DNA from: UBA9715 sp045614225
GTDB lineage: Bacteria; Actinomycetota; Coriobacteriia; Coriobacteriales; Eggerthellaceae
NCBI GenBank assembly: GCA_045614225.1
Contig: JAZLCO010000021.1
Coordinates: 29,204 to 93,203, forward strand
Direction: 5' to 3'
DNA length: 64,000 bases
The notes under the pieces are model-generated. The model worked only from the letters and a program-made list of their open reading frames with translations. It made no database searches and was not told where the DNA came from. The position numbers were made by a program, and so were the translations under genes. Of the stretch, positions 16,046 through 25,780 are shown in pieces (position 1 is the stretch's first letter; every line of letters begins with the position of its first letter).

Positions 16046-17368
16046 ATGCACATAGGCATTAGCCTTTTGCTCGTTGCGTTCTTCCTTGCGATGAACGCTT
16101 TCTTTGTCATAGCTGAATTTGCCATGGTGCGTGTTCGCCCGTCGCAAATCGAAATGGCTTTGCAGGAGGGGAAGCCGGGCGCGAAAGCCGCGAAGCGCGT
16201 CACTGAAAACGTGAACGCTTACCTGGCAGCGTGCCAGCTCGGCATCACACTTGCATCGCTCGCACTGGGCTGGCTCGGCGAGCCGGCGTTCTCGGCTTTG
16301 GTCAGGCCTGTGCTCGCGCCGCTCGGATTGTCCAGCACAGCCATTTCGTCAATTGCCATCGCCATCGGCTACATCTTGATGACGACGCTTCATGTGGTCG
16401 TGGGTGAGCAGATCCCCAAGTCGTTCGCCATCTTCTCGACCGAACGATGGGCTTTGCGCACGTCGGGTGTGCTCGTCGTGTTCTACCGCATCACCTATCC
16501 GATCATGTGGTTGTTCAACACGCTGACGCGAGGTGCCGTGCGCTTGGCGGGTCATGACCCCGACAAGGAGCACGAGGTCTACACCGACGAGGAAATCAAG
16601 TTGCTCATCGACGAGAGCACTGAGAGCGGGCTCATCGACCCCGCGCAAAACGAATATGTGGACAACATCTTCGACATCGGCGACAAAGACGCCGAAGCCA
16701 TCATGACGCCGCGCACTGATTTGGTGTGCCTCGACGTCGAGGACACGCTCGACGAGGTGCAGCAGCAGATCAGGAACTACAAGTTCACGCGCTATCCGGT
16801 GTGCCGCGGCAGCAAGGACCGCATCGTCGGCTTCGTGCACGTGAAGGACCTCTACACCGCGCAGCCCGTCAAGCGCGTCGAAGATTTGCCCATCAGGCCG
16901 ATTGAGGCGGTGCCCGAAAGCATTTCGGTCAGCAAGTTGCTGTCATTGCTGCAAAAGAAGCACACCAAGATTGCCGTTGTAGTGGACGAGCATGGCGGCA
17001 CGTCCGGTATTGTCACGATCTCCGACGTCATGGAGCAGATCGTCGGCGCCACGCCAGACGAGTATGCCCATGCTGGCGTCGATCGGGTTGTCGAGATCGG
17101 AACAGGTGATTTCCTCATCGACGGCTCGATGGCGATTGACGATGTGGTCGAGCTGATTGGCTTCGAGCCGGCCGAGGCAAGCGAGTGCGAAACGGCAGGC
17201 GGCCTGCTGCTCGCGTTGTTCGACCGCATTCCCGACGAGGGAGACGAGGTGTCGTCGGAGTCGGGTACTGGTGATTCGGCTACGTTCATGGTTGTCGACA
17301 TGGACAACCTGCGCATCGACAAGATTCGCGTCGTGCTGCACAAGGATGAGCAGCAAGAGGACGCATAG
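16046..17368 (+). CDS. CNNM/CBS/CorC-type membrane protein (hemolysin-like)
   Basis: A 440-aa protein of the YhdP/CorC-CNNM family. Residues 1-190 form the DUF21 membrane domain (MNAFFVIAEFAMVRVRPSQIE, then three more hydrophobic stretches). About 205-330 are a CBS pair (IMTPRTDLVCLD, VVVDEHGGTSGIVTISDVMEQIVG) and about 350-430 a CorC_HlyC domain. Members are linked to Mg/Co ion efflux or homeostasis and are often named hemolysins without evidence. Monocistronic; its 3' end faces the amidohydrolase gene. Confidence 0.93.
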   Translation: MHIGISLLLVAFFLAMNAFFVIAEFAMVRVRPSQIEMALQEGKPGAKAAKRVTENVNAYLAACQLGITLASLALGWLGEPAFSALVRPVLAPLGLSSTAISSIAIAIGYILMTTLHVVVGEQIPKSFAIFSTERWALRTSGVLVVFYRITYPIMWLFNTLTRGAVRLAGHDPDKEHEVYTDEEIKLLIDESTESGLIDPAQNEYVDNIFDIGDKDAEAIMTPRTDLVCLDVEDTLDEVQQQIRNYKFTRYPVCRGSKDRIVGFVHVKDLYTAQPVKRVEDLPIRPIEAVPESISVSKLLSLLQKKHTKIAVVVDEHGGTSGIVTISDVMEQIVGATPDEYAHAGVDRVVEIGTGDFLIDGSMAIDDVVELIGFEPAEASECETAGGLLLALFDRIPDEGDEVSSESGTGDSATFMVVDMDNLRIDKIRVVLHKDEQQEDA

Positions 17369-17424
17369 CGAAAAAGCCGTCATCTGGCGTGTGGTCAACT
17401 AACCGTCAGCTGCCGTATGACTGG

Positions 17425-18237
17425 CTATTTGATTTGAACTCCTGAGAAGCGTTCGGCGTTGCGCCAAAGAACCAGTTCGAGCTCATCGTCGGTCAAGTCG
17501 CAATGCAGCATTTCGTTGAGCTCGTGTGTCGGGTCCCACATCGGGTAGTCGCTGCCGTACATGACGCGGTCAGCGCCCCACATGCGGACCAGCTCGCGCA
17601 TGTGTCGGCGGCCAACCCATGTGAACGAGCTCGATGCATCGACGTACAAGCGCTCGGGGTTGGGCCAGCTGTTCTCATGCATGATGTCGTAGCCCACGTC
17701 GTAAACAGACCAACCAGCCAGGTGTGCTGCGTTCACCACCAGGTCGGGGAACGTTTTCAAGATATTGATGAGCCGGTAGGGGCTCGAGTAGTCGTAGCGG
17801 TAGTCGCCCGTGTGGACGACGAGCGGCAAGCGGCCGGCGATGATTTCGTAGAAGTTCATGAGCCTAGGGTCGTCCATGTTGACTTCTTGCGTGTCAGGAT
17901 GAAGTTTGAACCCGTGCAAACCGAGCTCGATTGCGCGCTCTACTTCGGCTTCCATATCCTCGAACTCATGGTGCATTGTGCCGAAACCGATGAATTCGGG
18001 ATGCTGGGCGCACTGCTCGGCGATGAAGCTGTTGATCGTCGGTACCGAGCGCGGGGTTGTCGCAACCGAATGGACGATAAAGTGAGTGATACCTGCCTCT
18101 TTATGGGTGAGCAGGTCGTCGACCGAGCCTTTTCCCGCCATGGTTTGCTCGACGCCATAGAAGCGCCCGACAGCTTCAACCGCCTTCAAGGCGATCTTCT
18201 CGGGATAGATGTGTGCGTGTGCGTCGACTATGGGCAT
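17425..18237 (-). CDS. Amidohydrolase-2 family metal-dependent hydrolase
   Basis: A 270-aa TIM-barrel hydrolase related to aminocarboxymuconate-semialdehyde decarboxylases. The metal-site residues are visible: DAHAHIYP at the N-terminus (HxH), FKLHPDT, VVHTGDY, AAHLAGW, and the catalytic Asp in YGSDYPMW. The substrate cannot be deduced: the gene stands alone between convergent and divergent neighbours. Length and motifs are complete. Confidence 0.9.
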   Translation of the reverse strand: MPIVDAHAHIYPEKIALKAVEAVGRFYGVEQTMAGKGSVDDLLTHKEAGITHFIVHSVATTPRSVPTINSFIAEQCAQHPEFIGFGTMHHEFEDMEAEVERAIELGLHGFKLHPDTQEVNMDDPRLMNFYEIIAGRLPLVVHTGDYRYDYSSPYRLINILKTFPDLVVNAAHLAGWSVYDVGYDIMHENSWPNPERLYVDASSSFTWVGRRHMRELVRMWGADRVMYGSDYPMWDPTHELNEMLHCDLTDDELELVLWRNAERFSGVQIK

Positions 18238-18394
18238 GACGGTCTCCTTCGAATGCTGCGCTCGATTGTATATGATGTTGGTCGTTTGGCGGGACGCGAA
18301 CGGCGCAATTAACGGGAGAGAAATTCCCCAACGAGAACCTGGGCGACATTTGGCCTACAATAGTGGTTCTGCGAGCGCCGAACAGAGGGAGCAC

Positions 18395-20107
18395 ATGGTT
18401 TTAAACGACGAACAGGTCAATCGATTCTTCGACACGATGGACTCGTTGCTATATTACGTCAACGAGCGTTTCCACGTGGTCAAAGACCTTTCGCTCGAGT
18501 CGGGCACCATGATGGACGACGTGAAGACGGCGATGGTTGCCCGCGAGCTTTGGAACAATGTTGAGATCATCGACGAGTTCGTGAGCTCGAATCCATATGG
18601 GCTGCCGCAGAAGTGTCTCGACGTGGCAGCTGGATGGAAGTATGCGCTTCCTGATTTCTACACGCTCGTGCGCTACCAAGGTGGACGCGGCTTGCTCATG
18701 AGCGAAGCAGGTGTGTTCTCGGTTTGCGGCGTGACCTATGAGCTCGAAAACGAAATCGGGCCTGCTCCTGCGGGCGTCGAGCTCGTGTTGTTGCCGTTTG
18801 ATGATGTCATCGTCTACGACGGCTTCCTGCAGGCGTACGACCTTGGAGGGAATCAGCCCGACCGCGAGCTGCGTCGTATCCAGGATGAGTTTGAGCGTCG
18901 ATGCGCTGATGGCATTGCCACGACATCGCGTGAATTCATCGAGCGGGCGCAGGCGTTTCTCGAAGCACAACGTGAGCTCGAATTCGAGAGCCTGCTCGCC
19001 GGACCCGTCGAAAGCGCTTCGTCTGAGGCAGGCGAGGCGCTGCCAAGGGGATTCCATCGTGGAGTGCTTGCCGGGTTGAGCGGGTTTGAGCGCGACTTGG
19101 CGATTGACGAATACCGCGCCAAACACCCCGAAGCGTTTGTGAGACCCGGCCAGGCAGACGTTGACGGGATGAATTTCGATGACGCACTGCCGAACGAACT
19201 CGTGTCGTATGCCGACGAGATGCCTCAAGGTCTTCCGCCCGAATACCGCACGGCACTCACTTGCATCGATGCGGCGACCTTGCAGTACGGCATCGCGGCG
19301 GTTGCTGACGTGTTCGCCCAGTACCGCGCCCTTTGCGCCGAGCCCCTTTCCTATGAGGCGTTCCAAACGTTAGTGGCTTCCGAGACTTGGCGTACGGGTG
19401 CTGGCTTGTTCGATGTGTGGACGTATTCAGGCGTCGATTACATCACCCACTACTCGTTAAGCCCCGATTACGTAGCTCAGGAATTCATGCAGAGCAAGGC
19501 TGGGTCGTCTGGCTTGTTCGTCAACCGCGAAACAGGCGAGATTGGCGGTTCGCCTCTCGGTGGCCTGTCGGGCAGTGGCGGGGGCGATCTTGTCATTGAG
19601 CTGGGTCGTCTCGAGCAGTACAAGCGCGACCTGGTCGAGATGCGCAAGCGCGAGCTTCCTATGAAGCCGCTCTCGCGTCGCGTGCTCGAGCAAGACATCG
19701 TGAGCGGGTTGCTGTCGGATCCGAGTGCACTGGCGTTGCGCGATTTCCTCGACGAACGCGTGCCCGACGGCGAGGACGACTACACGTTTGCCGACCATGT
19801 GGTCGAAGACGTCATCCGTTCGTCTCTTGAGCTGGGAAGTCTTGAAGAGGTCTTCGCGTTTGCGGTAGATTTAGGCCTCGAGCATTGCTGTGCTGACGAG
19901 AAGCGCTTAGCCCAGTTGCTGACCAATGTTTACAACGCGGTGCCCTCGTGGGAGAACAACGGTTGGTCGCCTCAGGAGCTCTACGAGCAGATGACCGGCC
20001 GCAAGATGTTCTACAACGCTGATGGCACCATCATGCGCATCGGTGCTGACGAGCCTTGCCCTTGCGGCAGCGGCAAGAAGTACCGCGATTGTTGCGGGCA
20101 ATCGTAA
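18395..20107 (+). CDS. SEC-C motif protein of unknown function
   Basis: A 570-aa cytoplasmic protein that ends with the zinc-binding SEC-C motif (DEPCPCGSGKKYRDCC), known from the SecA C-terminus and from many proteins thought to bind nucleic acids or protein partners. The rest (residues 1-540) is mainly acidic and helical with no domain I recognise. The frame extends upstream, but the ATG at 18395 is chosen because AGAGGGA lies 7 bases before it and the upstream part overlaps the divergent amidohydrolase gene. Confidence 0.85.
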   Translation: MVLNDEQVNRFFDTMDSLLYYVNERFHVVKDLSLESGTMMDDVKTAMVARELWNNVEIIDEFVSSNPYGLPQKCLDVAAGWKYALPDFYTLVRYQGGRGLLMSEAGVFSVCGVTYELENEIGPAPAGVELVLLPFDDVIVYDGFLQAYDLGGNQPDRELRRIQDEFERRCADGIATTSREFIERAQAFLEAQRELEFESLLAGPVESASSEAGEALPRGFHRGVLAGLSGFERDLAIDEYRAKHPEAFVRPGQADVDGMNFDDALPNELVSYADEMPQGLPPEYRTALTCIDAATLQYGIAAVADVFAQYRALCAEPLSYEAFQTLVASETWRTGAGLFDVWTYSGVDYITHYSLSPDYVAQEFMQSKAGSSGLFVNRETGEIGGSPLGGLSGSGGGDLVIELGRLEQYKRDLVEMRKRELPMKPLSRRVLEQDIVSGLLSDPSALALRDFLDERVPDGEDDYTFADHVVEDVIRSSLELGSLEEVFAFAVDLGLEHCCADEKRLAQLLTNVYNAVPSWENNGWSPQELYEQMTGRKMFYNADGTIMRIGADEPCPCGSGKKYRDCCGQS

Positions 20108-20162
20108 GTTGTTCGGGCGTGGATTGCGTCAAGAGAACCGTCCCCTGACACTGCCGACTTCT

Positions 20163-21005
20163 CTAGTGTTCCCGAACGACAATGTCTGCCATTTGCTGGT
20201 AAAGGGTTCGCTCTCCGTCCGATGAGGGGCGCAGGTCTTCGAAATTGCGTCGATCGACGTGGACGGCGGTCTTTTCGACCAGGTCGCGGCCAATTCCCGT
20301 GAGGGCGATGGTGTGAACCCGCCTGTCCTCGCGAGCGTGCGTGTCAGTAACCAGATCTTGCTCGCTGAGCTTGCGGCAAGTGTCGCTTACGACTGACGGA
20401 GTCAGCTTGAGTTCCTTGGCAAGGTAAGATTTCGTGAGGGGACCTTTGACGAGCAGTTCGAACATGATGCGGAACTGCGTGTACGTCAACCCGAAATCGC
20501 TCGTCGCCTTCCTGGTGATACGCTCGGCTTCGAGAAACGCCTCGAAGCAGGCGTGCTCTTCGAAGAACGCGCCGTTCTCGATGCGTACGATGCCGTGCCG
20601 TTGGTTCGTGAGCATCGAACCGGCTTTAATGGCGCTGCCCAACTCGTGCCCAAGTGGCCCGAACACCGCATTGCATGCTTCGATTAGGGCCAGATCGGCA
20701 TCGACCAGCGCACGCATCCCCCGATCCGAGAGTCGAATGAGCTTTGTCGGGCCATGGTAGGTCCGCGACCGCACGTAATCGAGCTTTGCCAGATCGCCCA
20801 AGGCCTGAGAAAGCCGGCTCGGGCTCACGGCCAGCACTCGTGCAACACGTGCCTCTTCGATTTCGCCAGCTTGCTTAAGGCACGATAGCGTACGGTACTG
20901 TACGAGGTTCAGGCCGCATTCGCGCCGCAGGTTGGTTTCAATTGTATGGTTGAGCAAGTGCACGAACGTCATGAGCTCCGATGACAGGGGGTAAAGTAGC
21001 TCCAT
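20163..21005 (-). CDS. Transcription regulator with two MarR-like winged-helix domains
   Basis: A 280-aa protein with two MarR-type halves. The first (about 1-125) contains LNLVQYRTLSCLKQAGEIEEARVARVLAVSPSRLSQALGDLAKLDYV. The second (about 140-275) contains LTYTQFRIMFELLVKGPLTKSYLAKELKLTPSVVSDTCRKLSEQDLV and a wing with DRRVHTIALTGIG. MarR proteins are normally 140-160 aa and dimeric; here a dimer seems to be fused into one chain. It is co-transcribed with the radical SAM gene, whose stop lies 11 bases before its start. The target genes are unknown; the divergent molybdoenzyme operon is a candidate. Confidence 0.85.
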   Translation of the reverse strand: MELLYPLSSELMTFVHLLNHTIETNLRRECGLNLVQYRTLSCLKQAGEIEEARVARVLAVSPSRLSQALGDLAKLDYVRSRTYHGPTKLIRLSDRGMRALVDADLALIEACNAVFGPLGHELGSAIKAGSMLTNQRHGIVRIENGAFFEEHACFEAFLEAERITRKATSDFGLTYTQFRIMFELLVKGPLTKSYLAKELKLTPSVVSDTCRKLSEQDLVTDTHAREDRRVHTIALTGIGRDLVEKTAVHVDRRNFEDLRPSSDGERTLYQQMADIVVREH

Positions 21006-21015
21006 GTCAACACCT

Positions 21016-22359
21016 CTAGAAATCGACGTCGATATCGAAGGTTGCGGGCGTTGTGTGCTGCAATGCCAACTCGCGCAGCACGGGGCCGTCTTCGCGCATT
21101 TCTGCGATGGCGAAACAAATTGCCACCGGTATGTCGGGCTGTTCGGCTGCGAGCAGCGGTATGGCCGACACGGGGAATTCGAGGCTGCTTTCCGCCTTGT
21201 CGCGTGCCAACTTGGTAATGCCGGCGTCGCGCAGGATGCGACTGGCCTTATCGCGGTCGGCGCCGAATACCTTGGCGGATTTGAGGAAATGGTCGCGCGG
21301 ACTCATCTCGTGACGGGGTGACGATGCGGGAATGAACTCGTTTTGCTGATAAACTTGCCCAGTCAGCTTGTTCTCGAGGCTGCAGTAATGCACGCCGAGC
21401 TTCAGCCCGGCATCCATCGCCCATTCCAGCACGTCGAGGCACGCTTGCTCGCTGCCAGCAACAGGCAGGCCGCCCGAATACCAGTAATCGTAGAGAACGC
21501 GGTACGCCGTCGCCTTGAGACGGTAGCCTCGTTTCGCGAATTCAGGGGCGTTGTGGAAGGGGAAGCACAGTTCGAGCAGATTGATGCCTGCGCATCCGAT
21601 CTCGTCTAGCCGGACAAGCAGCGCTTTGACCTCTTCGACCTGATCAGGCATGACGGGCATCTCGACCATCACCGTAGGGAAAAGCTCGCGGCACATCGCC
21701 ATGCGTTCGAGCGTCTTGTCGATGGCGCCCTGCGGCTCGTCGATCTTGATGCTGAAACGCAGTTCTTTAAGGCCTGTCGTAGCGAGCGCGCGAGCGTATT
21801 CCTCATCGAGCCCAGCGCCCGACGTGTACAAGCGCGTGTATGCTTCTGGATACAACTCGCAGGCGAGCTCGAAAAACGCGAGCGTCTCCTCACGGTGCAG
21901 CAATGGTTCGCCGCCAGTGACGGCCAGATCGGTGTAGCGCGCGCCGTCATCATAGCGTTGCTGCAGTTCGCCAGCCATATCGTGCACATGGTCAAGGTAA
22001 TAATCGTATTCCATCTGATTGGGGTTGAAGCAGAAGTAGCAGTTGCGTGGGCATTGGGTGGACGACAGGAACGTCTCGGTTCCCACACCCAAACGACAGG
22101 TGACACACGATGGTGAGATCCAGCCGGTGTGGATGCTCTTGCAGTTATTGGCGACCTCGGCACCACGCAGCTCGAGTGCGTGGGCGCGCGCTTCGAGATC
22201 CGACAGCGTGAATGCCTCATCGGCAGGTTCGCGTTCGAGTCCGAACTGCTCGATGGCAGTTTCGAAGTCCGTTTGGATGCCAGCGTAGACCTTCGCATAG
22301 CGCCGCATGGCCGCGTTTGGAAGCGCGTTGAAGTTGTCGACCGTGACGTTTTCGACCAT
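21016..22359 (-). CDS. Radical SAM protein with extra upstream cysteine pair
   Basis: A 447-aa radical SAM enzyme. The cluster-binding motif is C103-x3-C107-x2-C110 (CPRNCYFC), with LAVTGGEPLLH as the SAM-binding motif. It is preceded by a SCVTCRLG cysteine pair about 15 residues upstream that may hold another metal or cluster. I cannot name the substrate. The motif sits unusually late (residue 103), leaving an N-terminal helical domain of about 80 residues. It forms an operon with the tandem MarR regulator and is transcribed away from the molybdoenzyme operon. Confidence 0.88.
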   Translation of the reverse strand: MVENVTVDNFNALPNAAMRRYAKVYAGIQTDFETAIEQFGLEREPADEAFTLSDLEARAHALELRGAEVANNCKSIHTGWISPSCVTCRLGVGTETFLSSTQCPRNCYFCFNPNQMEYDYYLDHVHDMAGELQQRYDDGARYTDLAVTGGEPLLHREETLAFFELACELYPEAYTRLYTSGAGLDEEYARALATTGLKELRFSIKIDEPQGAIDKTLERMAMCRELFPTVMVEMPVMPDQVEEVKALLVRLDEIGCAGINLLELCFPFHNAPEFAKRGYRLKATAYRVLYDYWYSGGLPVAGSEQACLDVLEWAMDAGLKLGVHYCSLENKLTGQVYQQNEFIPASSPRHEMSPRDHFLKSAKVFGADRDKASRILRDAGITKLARDKAESSLEFPVSAIPLLAAEQPDIPVAICFAIAEMREDGPVLRELALQHTTPATFDIDVDF

Positions 22360-22771
22360 TGATTCCCCCCACTATGCACGAGCTGCATCAGCGCCCGATA
22401 TTTTGCACTTTGAAATCGTACGGGGAACAAGTCAGCAATTCAAGATGATGCGCAAGTACGACAGAATTTGTAGATTACATATCGAATAGTTCGCTTTCTA
22501 AAAAAGCGAGGAAGCGCGGTAGTGCTCCGATTTCGCCAAATGCCACGTCGAACTGCGCAATTTAAGCTGTATTCGTTGAAAACGCAGGAAAAGCGGCTTT
22601 TTTACGAAACGAACTATTGAGGTCGTACAATCGCGCCAGCGTTTCGGTCAAAGGACCGGTGGCATCCATGAGGGGGAGGCTGCCCGCCATTTTGCGACGC
22701 TTCGGTGCGTTGCGCCCTTCTCCTGGCATGCCATGACATTTGGCGTCTTAGACGATGGAAGGAGAGGGTAT
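22360..22771. promoter_or_regulatory. Divergent regulatory region between radical SAM and molybdoenzyme operons
   Basis: About 410 bases with no gene. AATAGTTCG at 22495-22503 and its inverted copy CGAACTATT at 22610-22618 share extended flanks (both continue into a YTTYS-like end) and could be a regulator's paired sites. A possible -10 (TACAAT, 22626-22631) lies just after the second copy. No known riboswitch was recognised. Confidence 0.4.
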
Positions 22772-25354
22772 ATGGCTGACAAATTAAGGAAAGGCGAGGA
22801 AGGTGCCCAGTGGGCAGCTGTGCCATGTTGGCATAACTGCGGCGGCCGCTGCCTGGTGAAGGCCCTCGTGCGCGACGGCAAGGTATTGCGCATGAAGACC
22901 GACGACCTCTACGAGGATACCTGGAACCGTCCGCAAACTCGCTCTTGCCCGATGGGCCATGCGATGCACCAGCAGGTGTTCGGAGCTGACCGCTTGAAGT
23001 ACCCGATGAAGCGCAAGCACTACTCGCCCGAGGATCCGCACAGGGAGTTGCGCGGCATCGACGAGTGGGAGCGCATCAGCTGGGACGAGGCGATCGACCT
23101 GTTCGCCAACGCGCTCATCAAGGCCAAGGAAGAGTATGGCAATGAGTCGATCATGTACATGAACATGATCAACCTCGAAGGTTACATGGGCCAGTTGCTC
23201 TCGGCTTTCGGCGGCTATGTTGACACGTGCGGCACGCAGTCCACAGGCACGTTCAACCTGGCGAACGCCCAGTTCGGTTGGGCGGCTCTCTTCGGGAATT
23301 CCAACGACCGCATGGATCTTGCGAATTCCGACTACATCGTGCTCATGGGGCATAACGCTGCTTGGTGCGCTTTCGGCAATCCGAGCGTGTATCTCAAGCA
23401 CGCCAAGGAAAAGGGCTCGAAGTTCGTGTTCGTCGGCCCCGAGTATTCGGAAACTGCTGGCTTCACCAACGCGCTTTGGATTCCAGTGCGTCCGGGTGGC
23501 GACACAGCACTCCTGCTTGCGGTCGCATACCTGATGATCACCAAGGACGAGGACGGCTCCTACATCGACTGGGACTTCCTTGACCGTTGCACCGTGGGCT
23601 TCGACGCCGATCACATGCCGGCCGACGCGAAGACCGATGAGAACTTCAAGGATTACGTGCTGGGCGCCTATGACGGTATCCCGAAGACCCCCGAGTGGGC
23701 AAGCGAGTTGTGCGGTACGCCAATTGAGCTCATCGAACAGTTCGCCGATATCGTCAGCTGCAAGCATGACGTGTCGTTCCACTCCAACGGTGCGCCGGCA
23801 CGTTGCAAGGGCGCCGAGAATTACCCGCAGCTGCTCATGACCATCGCCGCGATGGGCGGGCATTACGGCAAGCCGGGCAACTCGTGCTCCAACGACCAGT
23901 ACTACGGCGCCATGAACTCGGGCATGCTCATCGCCACCCCGATGGGCGCCACTGACGTGGCTCTCACCAACGCCAACAACCCGGTCGGCAAGGTCATCTC
24001 GATGGACATCATTTGGGACGCCATCGTTGACGGCGAGTACTGGGACTCTGGCAACTCCATGCTCGCGATGTTTGCGGGCGACATGAAGGGTCCGTGGCTG
24101 CCGCATGCTCCCAAGCGTGAGAAGTGCGACATCAAGGTTCTCATTTCCGAGCAGCATAACTACCTCACGAGCCAGGCCAACACCAACAAGGGCATCGAGG
24201 CTTTCCGCAAGGTTGACTTCGTGTTCGCAAGTGCCTACTACATGAAGCTCGACGCGCAATACGCGGACGTGGTCGTGCCTGTCACCACCCGCTGGGAGCA
24301 CAGGCAGGCACATGCATACTTGTCGGTGCTGTCGAAGGACAAGGAAACCGTGTTCGCGGCTGGCGCTCCCATTCCGCGTCAGGGAGAGAGCAAGTCCGAC
24401 CGCGAAATCGCTGCGTTGGTCGCCGAAAAGCTCGGCATCGACTACGAGGCGCTGAACAAGAAGAGCGACGACCAGCGTTGGTTCGAGCTGATGTCCGGGG
24501 CGGTCATCATGGGCTACTTCGACGACGGCAACCCGATGCCCATCGCTGAAGTCACCCAGGAAGACCTCGACCGATACGGCGTGGAAGTCGACCTTCATCC
24601 TGGTCTGATGCCGTTCGAGGAGTATCTCGACAAGGGCGTCTACCGCATCGAGCGTTTCGAGGACGACAAGTTCGTCAACATCGCGTTCAAGGAATTCCGC
24701 GAGGATCCCGAGGCCAATCCGCTCGAGTCCACTGTTTCCGGCAAGCTCGAGATCTACTGCCAGGCCAAGAGCGACTGGTACGACATGGTCAACGGTTACG
24801 CCGACGGTGGCGAGGGCGTTGCGGACTACGTCAAGGTGTCGCCGCTTCCCAAGTGGCTCGACGCGCCGTTCAGCTACAAGGATTCGTTCGTCGATTGGGA
24901 GAACAAGGTCAAGGGCGAATATCCGATCCAGCTCACGCATGCGCACTATCTGCGCCGCGCCCACACCGACTGCGACAACCTGCCGTGGCTGCGCGAGGCG
25001 CTGTGCAACCCGGTGTGGCTGAACAAGGACGACGCCGAGGCTCGCGGCATCAAGACGGGCGACACCGTCAAGGTGTTCAACGAGCGTGGTGCCTTCCTGC
25101 GCCCGGCTTCGGTCACGCGCACGGTCATGCCTGGCGTCATCGTGATCCCGCATGGCGCGGGTGCTCGCATCGACCCTGAGACCGGCATTGACATCTCCGG
25201 CGCCGACAACGTGCTGACGCCGTCGAACCGTTCGACCACGCCGTTCCTCAACGGTTGGAATTCGAACCTGGTGCAATACGAGAAATACGAAGGGCCGCTC
25301 AAGCTCGTGCCCGACTGCGAGATGCCGCAGATCATCCCGCTGGTGGAAGAATAG
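22772..25354 (+). CDS. Molybdopterin oxidoreductase, DMSO-reductase superfamily (catalytic subunit 1)
   Basis: An 860-aa bis-MGD enzyme. The N-terminal 4Fe-4S cluster is canonical: C19-x3-C23-x3-C27-x31-C59. The fold continues with typical blocks (DEWERISWDEAIDLFANAL near 95, AMGGHYGKPGNS near 365, and the C-terminal beta-barrel from about 710 with LTHAHYLRRAHTDCDN and TGDTVKVFNERG). There is no twin-arginine signal and no membrane subunit nearby, so it should work in the cytoplasm with its ferredoxin-like partner 12 bases downstream. Such alpha-beta pairs occur among pyrogallol transhydroxylases, acetylene hydratase and gut catechol dehydroxylases of Eggerthellaceae; that substrate class is inference. 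The start at 22772 has GGAAGGAGAGGG; an in-frame ATG 13 codons upstream lacks one. Confidence 0.92.
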   Translation: MADKLRKGEEGAQWAAVPCWHNCGGRCLVKALVRDGKVLRMKTDDLYEDTWNRPQTRSCPMGHAMHQQVFGADRLKYPMKRKHYSPEDPHRELRGIDEWERISWDEAIDLFANALIKAKEEYGNESIMYMNMINLEGYMGQLLSAFGGYVDTCGTQSTGTFNLANAQFGWAALFGNSNDRMDLANSDYIVLMGHNAAWCAFGNPSVYLKHAKEKGSKFVFVGPEYSETAGFTNALWIPVRPGGDTALLLAVAYLMITKDEDGSYIDWDFLDRCTVGFDADHMPADAKTDENFKDYVLGAYDGIPKTPEWASELCGTPIELIEQFADIVSCKHDVSFHSNGAPARCKGAENYPQLLMTIAAMGGHYGKPGNSCSNDQYYGAMNSGMLIATPMGATDVALTNANNPVGKVISMDIIWDAIVDGEYWDSGNSMLAMFAGDMKGPWLPHAPKREKCDIKVLISEQHNYLTSQANTNKGIEAFRKVDFVFASAYYMKLDAQYADVVVPVTTRWEHRQAHAYLSVLSKDKETVFAAGAPIPRQGESKSDREIAALVAEKLGIDYEALNKKSDDQRWFELMSGAVIMGYFDDGNPMPIAEVTQEDLDRYGVEVDLHPGLMPFEEYLDKGVYRIERFEDDKFVNIAFKEFREDPEANPLESTVSGKLEIYCQAKSDWYDMVNGYADGGEGVADYVKVSPLPKWLDAPFSYKDSFVDWENKVKGEYPIQLTHAHYLRRAHTDCDNLPWLREALCNPVWLNKDDAEARGIKTGDTVKVFNERGAFLRPASVTRTVMPGVIVIPHGAGARIDPETGIDISGADNVLTPSNRSTTPFLNGWNSNLVQYEKYEGPLKLVPDCEMPQIIPLVEE

Positions 25355-25366
25355 GAGGGAGTGAAC

Positions 25367-25780
25367 ATGGCTAAGCTTGGATTCTACTTCGACGCAGAGA
25401 GCTGCATCGCTTGCCACACCTGCCAAGTGGCTTGCAAGGACGTGAACAACCTGCCAGTGGGCACCAACTACCGTGTCGTGCGCTCGTTCTGCACGGGTAG
25501 CGGCTGGACCCCGCGCATCTACAACATCTCGCTGCCCGTACAGGGTTGCAACCTGTGCACCGAGCTGCGCGAACTCGGTGAAGAGCCGGCTTGCGTGATG
25601 AGCTGCCCGATGCGCGCTCTCGAGTTCGGCGACATCGACGAGCTCAAGGCGAAGCATGCCGGTGAGCCGCTTGCTGACGGTTGCCCCGCCATCCCCAACG
25701 AGGAGATGTGCAACAAGAACTTCGTCATGCGCGTCAAGGACTGCATGATGGACGAGGACTTCGACGAGTATCTCGTTTAG
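25367..25780 (+). CDS. 4Fe-4S ferredoxin-type electron transfer subunit 1 (DmsB-like, short)
   Basis: A 137-aa iron-sulfur subunit. A first motif C-x2-C-x2-C-x3-C (CIACHTCQVACK) near residue 13 and a second set (CNLC, then CVMSCPMRAL) bind two 4Fe-4S clusters; further cysteines near the C-terminus may not be ligands. DmsB proteins carry four clusters and about 200 residues, so this is a reduced form. It passes electrons to or from the molybdoenzyme encoded just upstream. The ATG at 25367 has AGGAGGGA at good distance; a GTG two codons before is less likely. Confidence 0.92.
   Translation: MAKLGFYFDAESCIACHTCQVACKDVNNLPVGTNYRVVRSFCTGSGWTPRIYNISLPVQGCNLCTELRELGEEPACVMSCPMRALEFGDIDELKAKHAGEPLADGCPAIPNEEMCNKNFVMRVKDCMMDEDFDEYLV

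Noticed and set aside
20129..20160. REP-like GAACCGTCCCCTGACACT segment after the SEC-C gene
   Set aside because: Resembles dispersed palindromic repeats seen in other bacteria, but only one half is present and no partner was found in this window.
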